DNA of 64,000 nt from Linnemannia schmuckeri (GCA_029449235.1 JANATG010000002.1:3782001-3846000); one strand, 5' to 3'. Positions 31,801-45,607 are shown, numbered from the stretch's first letter. The notes: generated from the letters alone by a model not told the origin. Made by a program: numbers and translations.

Positions 31801-34395
31801 ATGCCTCCTCCCAGGTTCCTTTCGGACAGCGCGACGACGCTCACAGACCAGGATCTGACAGATTATGAAGAGAAGCAGAACTGTCAACCGTCCGTCCCGC
31901 CCCTGAAGAAATCCGAAGAATGGGCTTGGGTATGTTTATTTTTTTTTTTTTTTTTTCCCTTTGGACGCTAAGCTGATTGTCCATTAAATGACAAGCAAGT
32001 TAAGCTGTTGAGATTTTGTGACGAAAACAAAAAAAAAACCATTGAGTTAAACCTCAGGCACTGACTTTTTTTTTTCATTCTTATCTCCTCTCCTCTTTTT
32101 GTCATACTCTCCTTTGTAGTACATCCAAAATGCAACGTAAGTGTCCTTCAAACGCTCATCGACAAATACTAAACACCCTTGTACATTCTCCCAACATGTA
32201 AAAAAAAAAAATACCTAACCACACTCGTCTCTACTTTTATGCCTCCCTCATCTTTTAATAAATGGCCAAAATACATACAGCTACTGTGGATATGGTTGGG
32301 TAGCCTCCACATTGCTCGTCCCCCTTCTAATCCAGGACATGGCCTCCAAGGCCGGAGTCGAGGCATCCAACCACGCCATTCCCTGCAACACCACCGTGCC
32401 CGGTTTCAAATGTGTCACTCCCGTCTTGGGTCATTACCTCGAACCCGGCACCATTTCTTTGTATATTTCTTCACTGTCGTCGATTCTCAGTTTCTTCATG
32501 TCGTTGTCTATCTCTGCGGTTGCTGACCACGGATGTAAGTTCTTCCTTGCAGAGCACTTTGAAGGATGGGTTGGCTGCGTGTTTGTAATGAAGAAAAAGA
32601 AGGGTCATCTCCGTGGAAAGGAGAGAAAGAGAGATAGAGATAGAGAGAGAGGAAGGGCAGAAAAGCCTTTCAAGGAGTGGTAATGGTAATGGGAGTCAAG
32701 GACTTTCTTACTCGCTCTTTTGCACTCCAAGAATAAAAAGAGAGGGAGAGCCGCCGTAAACCTGCACGCAAACAAGGAGGAGGAAGGCCGAAGACAAGAT
32801 GTGAAATGGGATCAAGATATAAGAAAAAAGAAAGGGGACCCTTACCTGCTGACGAGGACGTGTTTGTCAATCGACCCCCCTCTCCCATGTGCATGTGCAG
32901 TTGGAGGGAAGGGGCCAGGCAAATCTGGGTCATGAAGGGAAAGTAGTAAACGAGGGGTTTGATCCTTGTGGAGGGAGCCACAACAACCCTACCACTATCT
33001 GCATCTATAACTGACCTTTTATCTTTTTTCATTTTGTCCATCTATTTCATCTCTGTCTTGCGGGATGGGTGTAATAATAGCGTACAGGAAGACCCTGTTA
33101 ATCGCCTTCTCTGTCCTCGGCTGCATCAACGCCTGTGCCTTCTTCATCATCTACAAACCTTCCTTGTTCTGGGTCGGAGCCATCCTCTCTCCGCTAGGAT
33201 GGACATTCTTCAACATAGCTGGCGTCTTTTCCCACTCCTTCCTCCCCCTTTACGGCCGAGCCCACCCCGAAGTGCTCTCCGCCGAATCTCGAGGCGAGTC
33301 CCTCATAGTCATTCGCAAGATTGAGGAACAAAAGATTAATGACTTGTCAGCAATGTCGGTCGTGGTTGCTAATATAGGCTCGGTGTTGATCCATGGGTTC
33401 TGTATTGGGATCTCGTGGAGTATGAAAGAGAGTTCGTTGAGTCTCGAGATTGCGATAGCGTTTTCGGGGGTTTGGTGGTTGCTTTGGATGCTTATTGTTG
33501 CACCTTGGTTGGATGCGAGACCAAATGCGCCGTTACCCAAGGGGACAAATTGGGTTGTTCATTCCTGGTCCAAAAGTAAGTCCTCTTTTTCCTTCCCCAT
33601 CTTTCTGCTCGTTTGACTTTATGCCATGGTTATGACATCCTCATTGAACTAACATCAAACATGATCCACTCCTCCTAATTTATCTTACCACTGAATAGCA
33701 TACAACACGCTGACATCGTTTCGAAAACTGCCCGAAATCTTCAAGTTCATGATCGCCTGGTTCATCCTCTCGGACGGGATCAACACCATCCCCGCAATTC
33801 ATTTTATCATCCTCTACCGCGAACTGGCATTCACCCACACCCACTCCATCATCATCTCCGTCCTTCTCGCCCTCATGGCCTCCCTTGGCGCTTACTTGTT
33901 CATGGTTATTCGGAAATACTGGTCCCTCACCACAAAATTCATGATCCTCCTCTGCCTTGGCTTCTATTCTCTCCTCATGGCCTACCTTGTCTTCGTCCCT
34001 TACTTCACCGACAAGGCCGGGCTTCGCACTGTCGGTGAGGGGTGGGCTTGTACAGTTTACATTGGCCTTATCATCAGCACCTTTTATTCTTCCATGAGGG
34101 TGATGCTTTCCGAGTTGTGCCCGGTCGGGGACGAAAATGAATGGTTCTCGTTGTACCTGCTTGCGGATAAGGGGTCCTCGTGGTTGGGTCCCTTTGTGAC
34201 GGGCGCGATTTATACGTATACCCATGATTACCGCAAGGCATTCTGGTTCCCCTTGGGGCTGATTGTGTTGGGGCTTATTGTGCTGTTGAGAGTTGATGTA
34301 GATTTGGGCAAGGACCAAGCGAGGGAGTTTGCGAGAGAGAAGAAGGAGAGGTATCATCAGCAACAGCAGAACCAGGCCCTTGACTACTCTAAATA

Positions 34396-34396
<1 letters not shown>
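31801..34396 (+). CDS. ATG22: Atg22-like vacuolar permease (MFS fold)
   Basis: Five exons, 31801-31929, 32120-32136 (17 nt), 32281-32534, 33081-33575 and 33699-34396, give 530 residues with about eleven membrane helices. The first exon is a hydrophilic N-terminus ending SEEWAWYIQNATYCGYGWVA, the family start of helix 1. Later marks are ISAVADHGSYRKTLL after the first helix set, FNSFLPLY-like SHSFLPLYGRAH, LIHGFCIGI and WFILSDGINTI. In yeast Atg22 exports amino acids from the vacuole after autophagic breakdown. The fourth intron boundary is well supported; the third intron is long (32535-33080, 546 nt). A Gln-rich cytosolic tail closes the protein. Exact substrates are not known. Confidence 0.9.
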
Positions 34397-34427
<31 letters not shown>

Positions 34428-34723
34428 GTATCTATGAGTTACCATTTAAAATACCACATTGTACTGTAATAATAATATCCGTTTGATTTTTCACTGCGTA
34501 GTCTTTGTTTTGCTGTGCTGTGTGCTATCCCTTCGTCTGTTTGTCTGTTTGTCTACAAAAATAACAACGCGGCGCATTCGATGCTCCTCTATCCTCCCCC
34601 GTCATCCAATCGCAAAGAATAGAAATGGTCGATACACAAACAACAACAACGTTTTTTTTTTTGGTGGCGCTGAAAAATTTAATTTATTTGAAACATTCAT
34701 TCCAAATCAAGAAACTTCACCTA
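34397..34723. other. Convergent spacer, ATG22-like / DUG3
   Basis: About 330 bp between convergent stops, with a run of 24 or so T at 34404-34427 and a second T run at 34651-34662. Nothing else is seen. Confidence 0.5.
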
Positions 34724-37700
34724 TCAAGGCAAAAAAAAGTCAAGTGGAAGACTCACAGAAGTGGAGGAGTAGTCTCTGCCTGCGTTCCGCTCAATAAACA
34801 AAGTAGGAGCACCCACAGCAACGACTGCTGCTGCTGCTGCTGTTTTCGTCACCGCTGCTACAGAAGAAGCAACAGCAGAAGCACTAGATCTCACGGTAGG
34901 AGACGAGGATGTCAAAACAGACAAGGCTCGCCTCTTGCTGGGAAAGATCCGATAGTCTGCTTCAATTTCATTGTCAGAACCGTTATCGTCGTTGTCAGCC
35001 TCGTGGCCATGGTCGGGATCGCTGCCATTGCTCTCTTCATCCACAAAGTCCTCACCGCAGGGCTTGGTATATCCGGGTACTGCAGGCAATCGAAGGGATT
35101 CCGTCGATAAGGACATGGACGAGGCTGAAGGCGACGAGGGTATATAGGATGACGGCTGCGAGGATGAGGCAGGCGTCGAGGGTGCACTGCTTCCACTATC
35201 AAACCCAATAAGGTCACCGTTCCGGATGTTAGTCTCAATGCTCAGCGCGGTTGGCCTCTGCACTTGACCTTCAACAAAGACGACCTCTCGATTCTCGGTG
35301 TCTCTGGCTCCGTCCGCTCGGTTCTCGCCTGTCAATGCAGCGACAACAACAGGGATGTCTTGTTCTGCACCACCACGTCCCCGAGATATCGGGTTATGGT
35401 AATCGTCGACGATGGGGTAGATCAGCACATTCATCTTGCAGGTCACGACCATTACCGAGTTGGTCGGAATCGTCAGCCAGTCGGCCTTCTCGAACGTTAG
35501 AGGCTCAGATGCAATCACCACCATGTCCTGCCGCCGGTTGTCCTTCACCATGCGGTATTGCGACGAGTTACATTTCTCGAATCGGTTCCCCGAGGAATAG
35601 TACAGACTGGCAGCTTCCAAATGCCTTGAGCTGATGTACCGCGAACAGACCACTGTGGCGCCGTCCGTGACAGCAAAATTCATCATCGAGGGTCCATCGT
35701 CGGTGGCAATGCCGAGGCTGCTGGGAGTCGTAGGAGTTGTCGCACTGGCAGCGTCCTTGATCCAGGCATTCAGTTTAGCTATCGTCTTGACCACAGCCTC
35801 TTTGAGCTCCTGATGACAAAATGGTTCGGCCTGGAGTGGGGTCTTCAGTTGGCTTAGGAAGACGGCAAACGCCCATTCAGAATCAGTGTTGCCGTTCACG
35901 TTCAGAAAGATCTCGTCTGGTAAAGACTCTTGAACCTTTCTCTTGATCTAAAAATCAAATACAGTTGGAAAAAAAAAAGGTTCAGATGGTCATGTTTTCT
36001 TGCTTTACTGATGAGCGAGTACATGGGTTTAGTTGCTGCTCCCAAAGTGTAAATAGAGAAGGCGCGGTAATGGTTCACGCCTCCCAACAAAAATAACAAT
36101 CCGGCTTGCTTGCCGAGGCGCACCACACCATTGACTTTCACACACACATACTCGCGCTAGACATCAAGGCGATAACACGAGAAGAAAAATATAACAATCA
36201 GAGCAAACAATCAACCAACAAAAGAATGAAAGAGGCATAGACACCAACAACAACAGACGACAACACGCCAATGAGGAAGCGGAAATAAAAAAGACGAGAG
36301 AGGTGCATAGATGGTGTCAATGACCATCAGAGTCGCGTCATTTGGGCCCATAACCTTGCTTCTTACCAAATGAAAATTGGCAATGTTGCCATTGTGCATA
36401 AACATTAGGCGCCCATACTGCCAAGGATGGCCTATCCGAAAGAGCAAAATGGTAGGAGAATGAAAGGAAAAAAGGGTGAAGTGATTAGGAGAAAAGTGCG
36501 ATCGTAAATAAAAGTAGTAAGTGTATATTCAATTGATCCTTATCCATTCGCCTTTCAAACATTCTCCGAGGGGTGCGCCCTTTTGTTTTCGCTAGTTTGT
36601 TTGTTTCATTTGTTGCTGTCTCTCGCAGTCAAGTCAAGTCAAGTCAGTTGCACTTTTGAGAAGCTATCATGCTCCTGTTGCGCGTGTGTATGCTTTTGGA
36701 AGACATTGGCCTGGACCGACTTACAATTGCTTTCCGAGACCGAGCCTGCCGTCGAGGCACGCACATGGGCAAAGACAAGAGGGCTCTTTATCTTGTCGGC
36801 CAGTCGGATCAAGTTCATGTTGTTCCATGCGGGCGTGACCGAGGTGAAGATGCAAGGAGAACTGCCTAGTTCAGAATCTGGCGCGGATTCATACCATCCT
36901 ATTGTTTTTTTTGTTGTTTTATGCGGCAGTTGCCAGGCACCGATTGGTAGAATACGAGAGGGAAAGAAAGAACAGCGATATCAAAATCAGTATTAAATGT
37001 AAATAGACGTTTTCCGATGATCTTTTAGGGTACACACCGCTGCATGCTGCATGCATACAGGAGAAAAGGAGAAAGGAAAGAGAGCGTGTCCATTTCATCT
37101 TTATCGTCTCCAGTGAACTGAGGAGTGGGAAACCTAATGGTCCTGTTTCTCTCTCTCCTCAGTCTCTATATTCCCTTCTACTCCCTTCCCTTCCTTTCCA
37201 AACCGTCCTCCAGAGACAGAAAAAAGGTCCAGACACTCTTGAATGGCGTTTTTTTTCACTCTTTTCTTCCCCCCCCCCCCCCTTTTTCTCTGTCCATCAG
37301 GACACAAGTACAGCACAAAGTGTAGTAAAAGTGCGTCAAAATGCTTTTTTTTCTTCTCTGTGGTGTTTTGGTACCGAGACTGGTTCGAGTCTCTAATTGT
37401 GAGTCTCAACTCGATTGCCACCCGTTCGCCATGAGGAATGGAAAACCGAGACAGTGGAAAATAGAACTCCTCATATTGACAATAAGGAGCAAGAAGTAGC
37501 TTGAAACTTACCGACGCCGAAACCATCGCCTAGACTCCGAAGAAAAGGGACGAGGAGAGCAAGAGAAAAAAGGACGAGGAAAAAAATGGACAATCGCCCA
37601 TAGGGCGAAGATCAATGAAGAGGAGGAAGGACAAGGCAAAATATTGAATGCGGGAGTTAGTTGAGTCTAGCCGAAGTCCAACGAGGATGCATGGCTCCTT

Positions 37701-38184
37701 TGATGTTGTTGTGTCATTTCTTATAAACGAATTACAATAACCTAAAAAAAAGGGTCATTTCTTCTCAATAACTCCATGCTTTTTTTCACACACATACCGT
37801 TGATAGGTCGTCTGTGGTCTAGTCGCAACCTCGAGTCAAAGGACTGGTTAATGATGGAGTGTGCCGGCTTGGTCAAAAGCTGAGGATTTTGTCGACAGCA
37901 AGGGCCATTCGGAATACAAAAAATAAAGTTGAGGTAGCGTGAGGGAAGGAAAAAGAGGATACAAGAAGAATGGAATGTGAATGTGAATGAGTGTACCTCT
38001 TTTACTTTTCGCCATTGTTCGTTTGCAGCATGAGTCAACCGATGACGGACAAAAAAAAGGCGAGGAATAGAGTGTCTGTGCAGTGTGCAGAGAAGGGTGA
38101 GGTACGTTGGAAGTTTGCAGTCTGTGCATTTACATGGGCGAGCTGAATGGGCTGCCTGCCCTTGTAGAGGAGCATTCGACACAT
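34724..38184 (-). CDS. DUG3: Dug3-like class II glutamine amidotransferase (glutathione degradation)
   Basis: Six exons, 38134-38184, 37798-37879, 37512-37529 (18 nt), 36725-36898, 36367-36431 and 34724-35947, give 537 residues. The product begins MCRMLLYKG, so Cys2 is the N-terminal nucleophile of class II amidotransferases once Met is removed. Further marks are AHSIINQSFDSRLR, GDGFGVGWYES (the 18-nt exon supplies the glycine-rich core), FAHVRASTAGSVSE, HPWQYGRLMFMHNGNIANFH and NGNTDSEWAFAVFLSQL. Yeast Dug3 works with Dug2 on glutathione and other gamma-glutamyl substrates. The protein exceeds yeast Dug3 (357 residues) by a Ser-rich, acidic C-terminal extension from about residue 390. The intron between the 18-nt and 174-nt exons is about 610 nt. 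Confidence 0.92.
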
Positions 38185-39225
38185 GGGCGGGGTGTTGAAT
38201 CGCGGTGCAGTTGGGATGTCCAGTGTGAGTGAGTGACTGAGAGTAATGAGTTTTTTGGCTTTTTTTTTTTTTTTTTTGTTTGTTTGGTTTGTTTCTTTGG
38301 GAGCGAGTGAGTGTTAGAGAGGAAGAAGGTGAGTGTTGAGAGGAGAGGGAGAAGGGAGTAAACTCGTATTTGTGATCAAGAGTGGAGAAGGAGAAAAGGT
38401 ATTAGTATATGTGGGTGAGTAGGGGAAGGTAGAGGGTAGAAGGGCAAAAGAGGGGAGTAGAGAGAGTAAAGGAGTGGTGGTTGGTCTATTGTAATGCAGT
38501 AGAGGAATAATTATGAATGAAAGGAAAGAAGAATAGAAGTGGAAGAAATAATAATAATAAAAAAAAAAGGAGGATCAATAGTCGAGTGCGTGTGTACATG
38601 GGAGGCATAGCATGTGTGGATGTGACTAAGTCTAAACTGCGAGCTGCTGCTGTTGTTGTTGCGGGGCATTCGACTCTTCCTGCGTCTGCATGTTGCTATA
38701 TTCTCCATCAGTCTGCCGACATACACATACAGGACATCCATGCATCCATTGCCAATTCATACGCCATGCCACTCCGTATTTTAATTTCTCGATCAATCAT
38801 TGCACATGAGGCCAGCAAGCACGCAGACATGCAAGGCTGGGCGAATTTCGTCCGAAAAAGGCGTCTTCGTCCCCTTGTCATTTTTTTTTTTTTTTTTTTT
38901 TTTTTCATTCTTTTCATTTTTGCGCTCCTTTCCCTGTTGCTGAGCCCACTTCATTTTACAACAAAAAAAGGGGGGAATGATGATTCGCAAGCTTCAGCAA
39001 TGTCTGAGTGTTGGCCGATAGTCTGCTATCGAATGCTATTGTTGGAGTGGGACAAGGCGTTGTAGTGCCGGGGTGTATGTATGCATCTGTTGGTATGTCG
39101 TGTGTGTATGTGAATAGCTATGTACAAGGGGTCACATTGGGTGAGCGGAGGGGGGTGTGCAACCAAATGGACAGGGTGGTGACGGTAAGCAGCGGTGATG
39201 ATGGATCGATGCTACGCATGCGCGT
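38185..39225. other. Spacer upstream of DUG3 and downstream of the kinesin gene
   Basis: A 1.04-kb tandem spacer with long homopolymer runs (T at about 38261-38277 and about 38880-38905, A at 38560-38567). A strongly purine-rich stretch at 38290-38520, without clear repeats, would be C/T-rich in the minus-strand DUG3 leader. No gene is recognised. Confidence 0.5.
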
Positions 39226-42200
39226 TTAGTGCATCCTGCTCTTGTTCTTGTTCTTCTGCTTGCGATGGAGCTGTTTAGACGCGTCATTTTTGGCCGGCTG
39301 AGCATACATGTCAACCTTTTCATCCATCTCATCGGAAAACACCGTCGGGGCCTGTCGTAGCTTCCTCTTCTTTGACTTGGGCCTCAGTACAGTCGACATC
39401 GCATCCTTCTTCATCGATCCGTTGTCCTCATCCTCGTCATCCTTGACCGTCATTCCCTCGTCATCAATTGCCTTTATCTTGCCCTTGGTCATGTCCATGT
39501 CCTTGGCGGATTGCGACTCTGCGTTCTTCCTGTCACCGTTCGGGTCATCGTTCTCCTTGTCCTCCTCATCTATCTCCACCTTCATTTCCAGCGGTAACTC
39601 GATTGACTCTTCGACATCAAGCGATTCCTGCGCGCTGTCGTACTCCGATATCGCCCCATTCAAATCCACATCCCCATCGGACTCGTCATTACTATCATCC
39701 ATATCTCCGACATGAAGGCTGTGATATCTCTCCCCATCAGAATCTAAACCATCGTCAACATGTGGTTTCAGAGGGGACTCCGAGTATCTCCCCGTAGTCG
39801 ACGACGGATCCTGCTTGGTCACGACTACATCATCAAGCCAAGGACGGGGCGATGATGAATGCGATCGGTCAGGAGACTCCAAAGGAGCCTCAGGTTCCCC
39901 CAGTCGGGCGTTAAGGGACTGACAGGTAGGACTAGACTGCTTGTCGCCAGCGGCCCCATCCATTGAAAGGACATATGGAGGTAAGGGTGATGTTCGCCGT
40001 GGAGAAGGGGTCATCGACTTGAGCTTTGGGTACAGGGACCGGACCGGAGATGTTTCTGCCGTAGGTGTGCCAACATGGTCGTCAATCATGTACGTCAAGC
40101 TCATTTGGTGATCAAGGGTCCTCTCCAACCTATTATTTCTAACATCCTTGGGATCGTTCAGCGCCATCTTGTCCTCATCTGCCTTCAGGTAATCCTCCGG
40201 TCCAATGTTCTGCACAGAACGCGCTGGCAAGTCGTCCTCGGGTCCAAATTCTGGCGTAAGTTCCACCTGCATATCTTCCTCAACGCCAAGGTCTTGCGAA
40301 AGATATGGTTGCATGTCGTCCTCAGAAGCAAAGTCGGGCGACTGGCCTCCTTCTCGGTCGTTCTCGCTGACATCGAGACCGGCTGCGGGCAACATGGTAT
40401 CATTAGCATCCCTTGGATTTCCTTGAACGGCCTCTTTGCTCGGTTCTTGAAGGGCCTCGGGAGCAGGCAGGTCGGAAAGCTTTCGGGCTGTGATCACCTC
40501 AGTCGTCTCAGAGCCGCCAGCTCCGGAATGGATCGCAGTGGTGTCAGCGCCAGACTCTACGGGCTCTGCAGCCTGGATGACGAATATTTTTGACATCTGC
40601 CCCACTGAAGAACCCTCGTTGTCCACCTCCTGGGTGCCATCGTGATCCTCCTCGATGTCGCTATCTTCGAAAATCAGAGACGGCTTGGTGTCGGTCGACA
40701 GTCTTGTCTTCTTGATTGGGGGCTGGATCGCCGAAGACCTAGTTCGGGTGCTGACGGTCGAGTTGTTGGGAAGCGAGCAACGAGAGCGTGTCATCCTGGC
40801 TGGCGGGGATCGAGATGCAGTAATTGTCGGCGTTTTCTGGTGACCTGGGAACGATTGTGATCGAGTGCTTATGCGCTTCTTGGTCGACGACTTGGAATCA
40901 TTGGCCAGGAGAGCAACTCCATCACTGGCGACCAGCGATGACTGTCGGCTCGATTTGGGACTTGACTCGGCGAACTGTTGGGCCCGCGTAAGCCGATCAC
41001 TGATTCTCCTCTGCTTGAACGTGGCATGGTAGTCATCTAGGGCAAGTGACGTAGATGGTAGCGTTAAAAAAGCCTGGTCAATTCTTTGCATGTATAAGTG
41101 ATCGAAAACAACCGGTGTGTGTCAATTACCTTCTGAGTCAGATTCAATTTCAATGAAGTTGAAGTCCGGATGAGCAGCGACAGCAGATACAATAGGGCGG
41201 GGTTCTGCCTTGACGTCAAAGGATACTTCCCTTGACTTGTTGCCATGCTCGATATGTGGTGACTTGGTCTGCTCAATTGTAACAGCGTTTGTGCGGTCCT
41301 CTGAAGTGGCCTCATCAGCGTCCTGAGGGTTGAATTGAGGTTTGTCTTGAGGTTCGACCTGAAGGTGGTCTGGAGGCTTGTCCTGAAGTTCACCTTGAGG
41401 TTCACCTTGAGGCTCATTCTGAGGGTCGTCTTGAGGAGCGTCCTGAGAGTCGTCGTGGGGCGCGTCCTCAAAGGCCATGGTCTCGTCGACGTGCTCAACA
41501 AAGTCCTCTTTCAGAGCAGCCTGTTCTACAGCCTGATCTCCTGCGTCCTGAATAGTCGCCAACACTTCCGTGGCTACCGAATCAGCACTCGTTTGGTCCG
41601 GGGTAAACAAAGGCTCATCTGAAGCGAAGCGATCACCGAGAGCAACAGCTGTCGACCCTGGAACAGAAGCACGGGCAGCGACGCGGACCAGTTTCGTGGC
41701 TGGAGAGTCTGCGAACCAAGCGTCCCATGCGCTGATAGTCTCGTTCGCCTTTGCCAATTTCCTCTCCAACTCCGTTCGCGTCTCCTCGGCCGCTTCCAAG
41801 TCTCGCACAAGTACGACCATGCTCTGATCGCGATCACCCGACTGGAATCGCTCCGTCATCGCAAGACACTTCTTGTCACTTGTGGCTAATGCTTCTCTCA
41901 GCTGAGCCAGCTCCTGATCCTTTCGTCCCAAAGCCCTTTCCAGGTCATGATTAGCGTTCAAGCTATCCGCCAGTGCCTGTGTCTGTCGCACAAGCTCGTC
42001 CTCCTGCTCTTGAAACTTTGTGACCATCGATTTATCATGCTCTCGTCGCTCGAACTTTGTGCGTTCCAAATCGGTTACCAGGCGCTCGATTTCTGTCTCC
42101 AAGGATCGCACATCTGATTTGTGAAGGGTTTCCTGTGAGATTCGAGTGGCGTCGGCTTTGACAATCTCGAGTTTCAAATGTCGGATTTCTTCGTCCCGAG

Positions 42201-45200
42201 CCCGAACTTTTTCCTCCAGCTCTTCTTTCTTTCTCACACTATCCAGCAGCTGAGTTGTCTCCTGCATGACTCGGTTGGCGATAGTCTGGGCCATGGCGTC
42301 CTTCAATTCCTGAACTTCCTCCTTCCGGAACCGAAGCTCCTCTTCCTGCTCCCTTCTACTCCTCTCAGTCTCCGCCAGTTGGTTCTTCAAGACTTTGATC
42401 TCCTGCTCCAGATTCGTGTGGAGGGTCTCCTGAGCGACCCGGTCGGCATCGTTCTTGATAAGCACCGCCTTTAAGGACTTGATCTCCTGCTCCAGAGTCG
42501 CGTTGAGGCTCCCCTGAGTAGCTCGGTCGTCATCGCTCTTAGTTAGCGCCAACTTCAATTCTCGAATCTCCTTGTCCTGGATCTGACAACTCTTCTCCTG
42601 CTCTTCCATCTTTCTCACGTTTTCAGCCAGCCGATCACTCAGAGCATTGAATTCCTGATTTCGAGCGTTATTCTGCGTCACGAATGCATCCCGATGCCTG
42701 TCAAATTCCTCCTGCATGCTGGTTATCGTCTCAAGGCACTTGACAGAAACACAGTGTTTCGAGCCTGAGACAGTCACGGCGTCGCCTTGTCTTGTCAATA
42801 GGAGTTCCTTCTTCTCCACCATGATCGTCTCCTCTGATTCAATCTCGATAGGCTTGTCACAACTCTTGCCCTCGTCAAGCTCCATGTCGAAGGTTTCCTT
42901 TTGACCCTGGGATAGCATGATGGCATCCTCTGTGTGCGGCTGCTTAGCAGAGTCGTCGGTCGTCTGGACAGTCGTCGGCTGCTCGTGCGAAACCAAGGCC
43001 GGGCTAGTTGAGAGGTGCTTAATATTGCTGAGCGAGGCCTTGGAATCGACGTGGGTGTCCATTATTCGTGTTCGAGAAGACTCTGTGGGTGTAGATGCAA
43101 ACTCCAGGGTTCTTGTTGTTTCATCGAACTTGGATCGATAAGGGCTAATATTGGCGATCAGGCATACCTGAGAGTTTGCTGGATCGGACTCCATTGATCC
43201 TTGAAAGAGTTGTGTCAGCTTGCTCTGTCGAAAAGGAACTTCCTGTGGATTCTACGTGAGGGGAATAGAATAAAGCGAGACGAAGTAAGGAAATTTATCG
43301 CTCCTTATCAGGATGAGAATACTGTGAAAACAAAATGGTCTGGCATTATTACCTTTGTGTTTGTTAAATGATTTGAGCGCAGAACTTTCAGGCAATGGCC
43401 AAGCACAACTAAACTTGTATCATTGTTTCCTGTATCCTTGGTTCCATGACCGGCGCTGCTGGTGGTGGCGCGAGGGATCTCTGATCCAGCGAGATCGACA
43501 ACTGATAGTCTTGAAACAGACGTCTTGCCTTTGGCTGCATCCTTCAGTGCACTCTCTCCAAACTGGGGTGTCTTAAGGACTTTGACTGTGACGATGCAGT
43601 GACTCCTTGGTGACGGTTTGTTGGTGAGAGCGGTATACAACTGTCGTTGGCGATATCCTACCCGAAGCACCATCACTGCCTCTTCCAGCGTCCTGACGTT
43701 GACTTCTCGCAGGTCTTGAATGTACTTTTGATGGGTAGCATTGTCGGTTGTAAGGAACAGCTGTGGACGCTTCGGGTCGGTTGACTTGATAGATCGTACT
43801 GGCGGCGCAGATGGCGTTGCCAAGAGATCGTAAATTCTCTCCGAGGAAATCTCGGCGCAAGAAATCCAGATAGAATAGTTCATACCCTCTGGCAATGACA
43901 CCACTAAAAAGATTGATAAATAAAGATGCAGTATATTAATACATGAACAAAAATATGTCATACTGAAAAGCCCACATGTGACTCGCCATTAAAAAAAACA
44001 GTGTACCTTGAGGGCCTCTACTGCTTTGGTTTTCGACAAAAAGATCTTCTACATTGAGGTCAAATGGTTCGATGCCGAGTTTTTGGATCCATGTTGCCAG
44101 ATTGCCGTCCAATGCACGAATGGATTCCATGGTTTCATTGTCCTTGCGTTCGTCGACGTTAATCTCCACATCGTGAACTCGGAAAGGTCGATACAGTGTG
44201 GGTGTGTTGACATCCTGTGAACTTTCGGCAATCGAATCGAAAAGAACCTTCAGAGACCTTGGGATAATACCAACTTGTCCCGATGAGCCGATGAGTGAAT
44301 GTGTCTTTCCAGACTTGGTAACGCCATGTGAGAAAAGGAGTGCTTTGTAATTATCTTGACGAAGGATGGGCGTCAGCAAAGGTAAACAGGTCTCCTCGAA
44401 GATTCTCGACTGTGTGGCTGATTCTTCAAACACTCTGGTAAACTTGTACTCCGATGACTTCCGTTGTTTTGGCTATGCAGGATATAGAGTGTATGAAAAG
44501 GTTAGTGTGAGGCAAAATTGGCGGATCAAATTATTTAGCCACCGGCGGCACTTACGCTTGGAGGCGGCACCATGAGTACATCAGTATCGTTCAAGACTCC
44601 GAGGTAGCTGCTGTCATTTGACATCGAGAAGGATTTATCTGAGGGGCGAATTCGCAAGAAAGTCTATTTTAACAAATGCAAAAATTGCATTAACTTGGTG
44701 ATTTTAACTTCAAGGCATAACACTACTTCGATAATACAAGTAGTGAAAACAGCGACGAGAGACTCGTACCTTGATGGACTGATCAACAGGGGCGATTTGC
44801 ATCTGAGGAACTCTCACTCCCGGACGATCAGACTCGGCAGAAGATGTTGAATCTACAGAGATTGTTGAGGACACTGACATGGTGTCAATGCGAAGATCGC
44901 TTAGCGATATCTTCCGGGATGACTGATTTGGTCTTCGAGGTGATGTACCTGGCGCAAATGCCGAAGTTGGACGCTTGGGGTTTGGGCTGACACGAGACGA
45001 AGCCGTTCGGATTTGTGCAAGTGAGGAACCAGGAGCTGGGCGTTGTTGATTCAGGGATGGGGGAGATGGATTTGAAATGTAGAACTCATGCTTTTTGGCC
45101 GGTGGGAGGAACTTTGACTGGGAGGGGAGTTTCGTTGAGTGGGTGACGACAGTGGGTCGTGTAAGAGGAGTTGTAAAAGCAAAGGGCCTCGTCGAGAAGG

Positions 45201-45607
45201 CTGAGGAAGCAACGGGTTTTGTGCGATGTGTTGTGGGTACAAGGGGTCGTGAGTGAGGCGTTGTGCTGAGAGCTCTTCCAGGGTGAGAGGGTCTGGACAG
45301 ATTTGAGAACGAAGAGGACGAGGCAGAGCTTGTGGGCGATGACGATTGGACAGAGACAGTATATGGTTTCTTTTTCTTGACAGGTCTACTTAGTTGGACA
45401 AAATAATAAAAAGGGATAACGGTCAGCCGCCTGAGCCAAAGCGACGAGAACAACCACAGCAACTACGCAGCGAGCTGCTGTATCCACGCTCTTTGTTTTG
45501 TTCTATTCAACAACTCTCCATAACATATCAGCGCTATCTTGGTTATGATGGGTCTTATTGTTAGGTAGGTACCTGGAATGACTTGCTGGCTTGCCTTGTT
45601 TTGCCAT
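39226..45607 (-). CDS. Kinesin-6-like motor protein, 1,902 residues
   Basis: Seven exons fit in phase: 45573-45607, 44770-45385, 44556-44663, 44007-44472, 43353-43903, 41130-43251 and 39226-41036. A Ser/Pro/Thr-rich N-terminal extension of about 215 residues precedes FLRIRPS. The motor shows the P-loop GVTKSGKTHS (44325-44296), a switch I segment NKPSPRSH (43622-43599), switch II DLAGSE (43496-43479) and VPFRQSKLTQLFQ. Kinesin-6-type wording (GIIPRSLKVLFDSI) and the long N-terminal extension fit the MKLP/KIF20 group, which acts at the spindle midzone and in cytokinesis. A coiled coil of about 400 residues follows, then a Gln/Pro/Asp-rich repeat (QDEPQ-like units near 41330-41450) and a long acidic, Ser-rich tail with basic KKRK patches. 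The Pro in switch I, normally Ser, is unusual. Activity is not proven. Confidence 0.87.

Noticed and set aside
37366..37440. tRNA-like B-box (GGTTCGAGTC) near 37380
   Set aside because: It lies in an intron of DUG3 without a matching A-box, anticodon arm or acceptor stem.
38517..39065. 182-codon plus-strand frame between DUG3 and the kinesin gene
   Set aside because: Composition follows local homopolymers (poly-Phe, poly-Lys); there are no conserved motifs.
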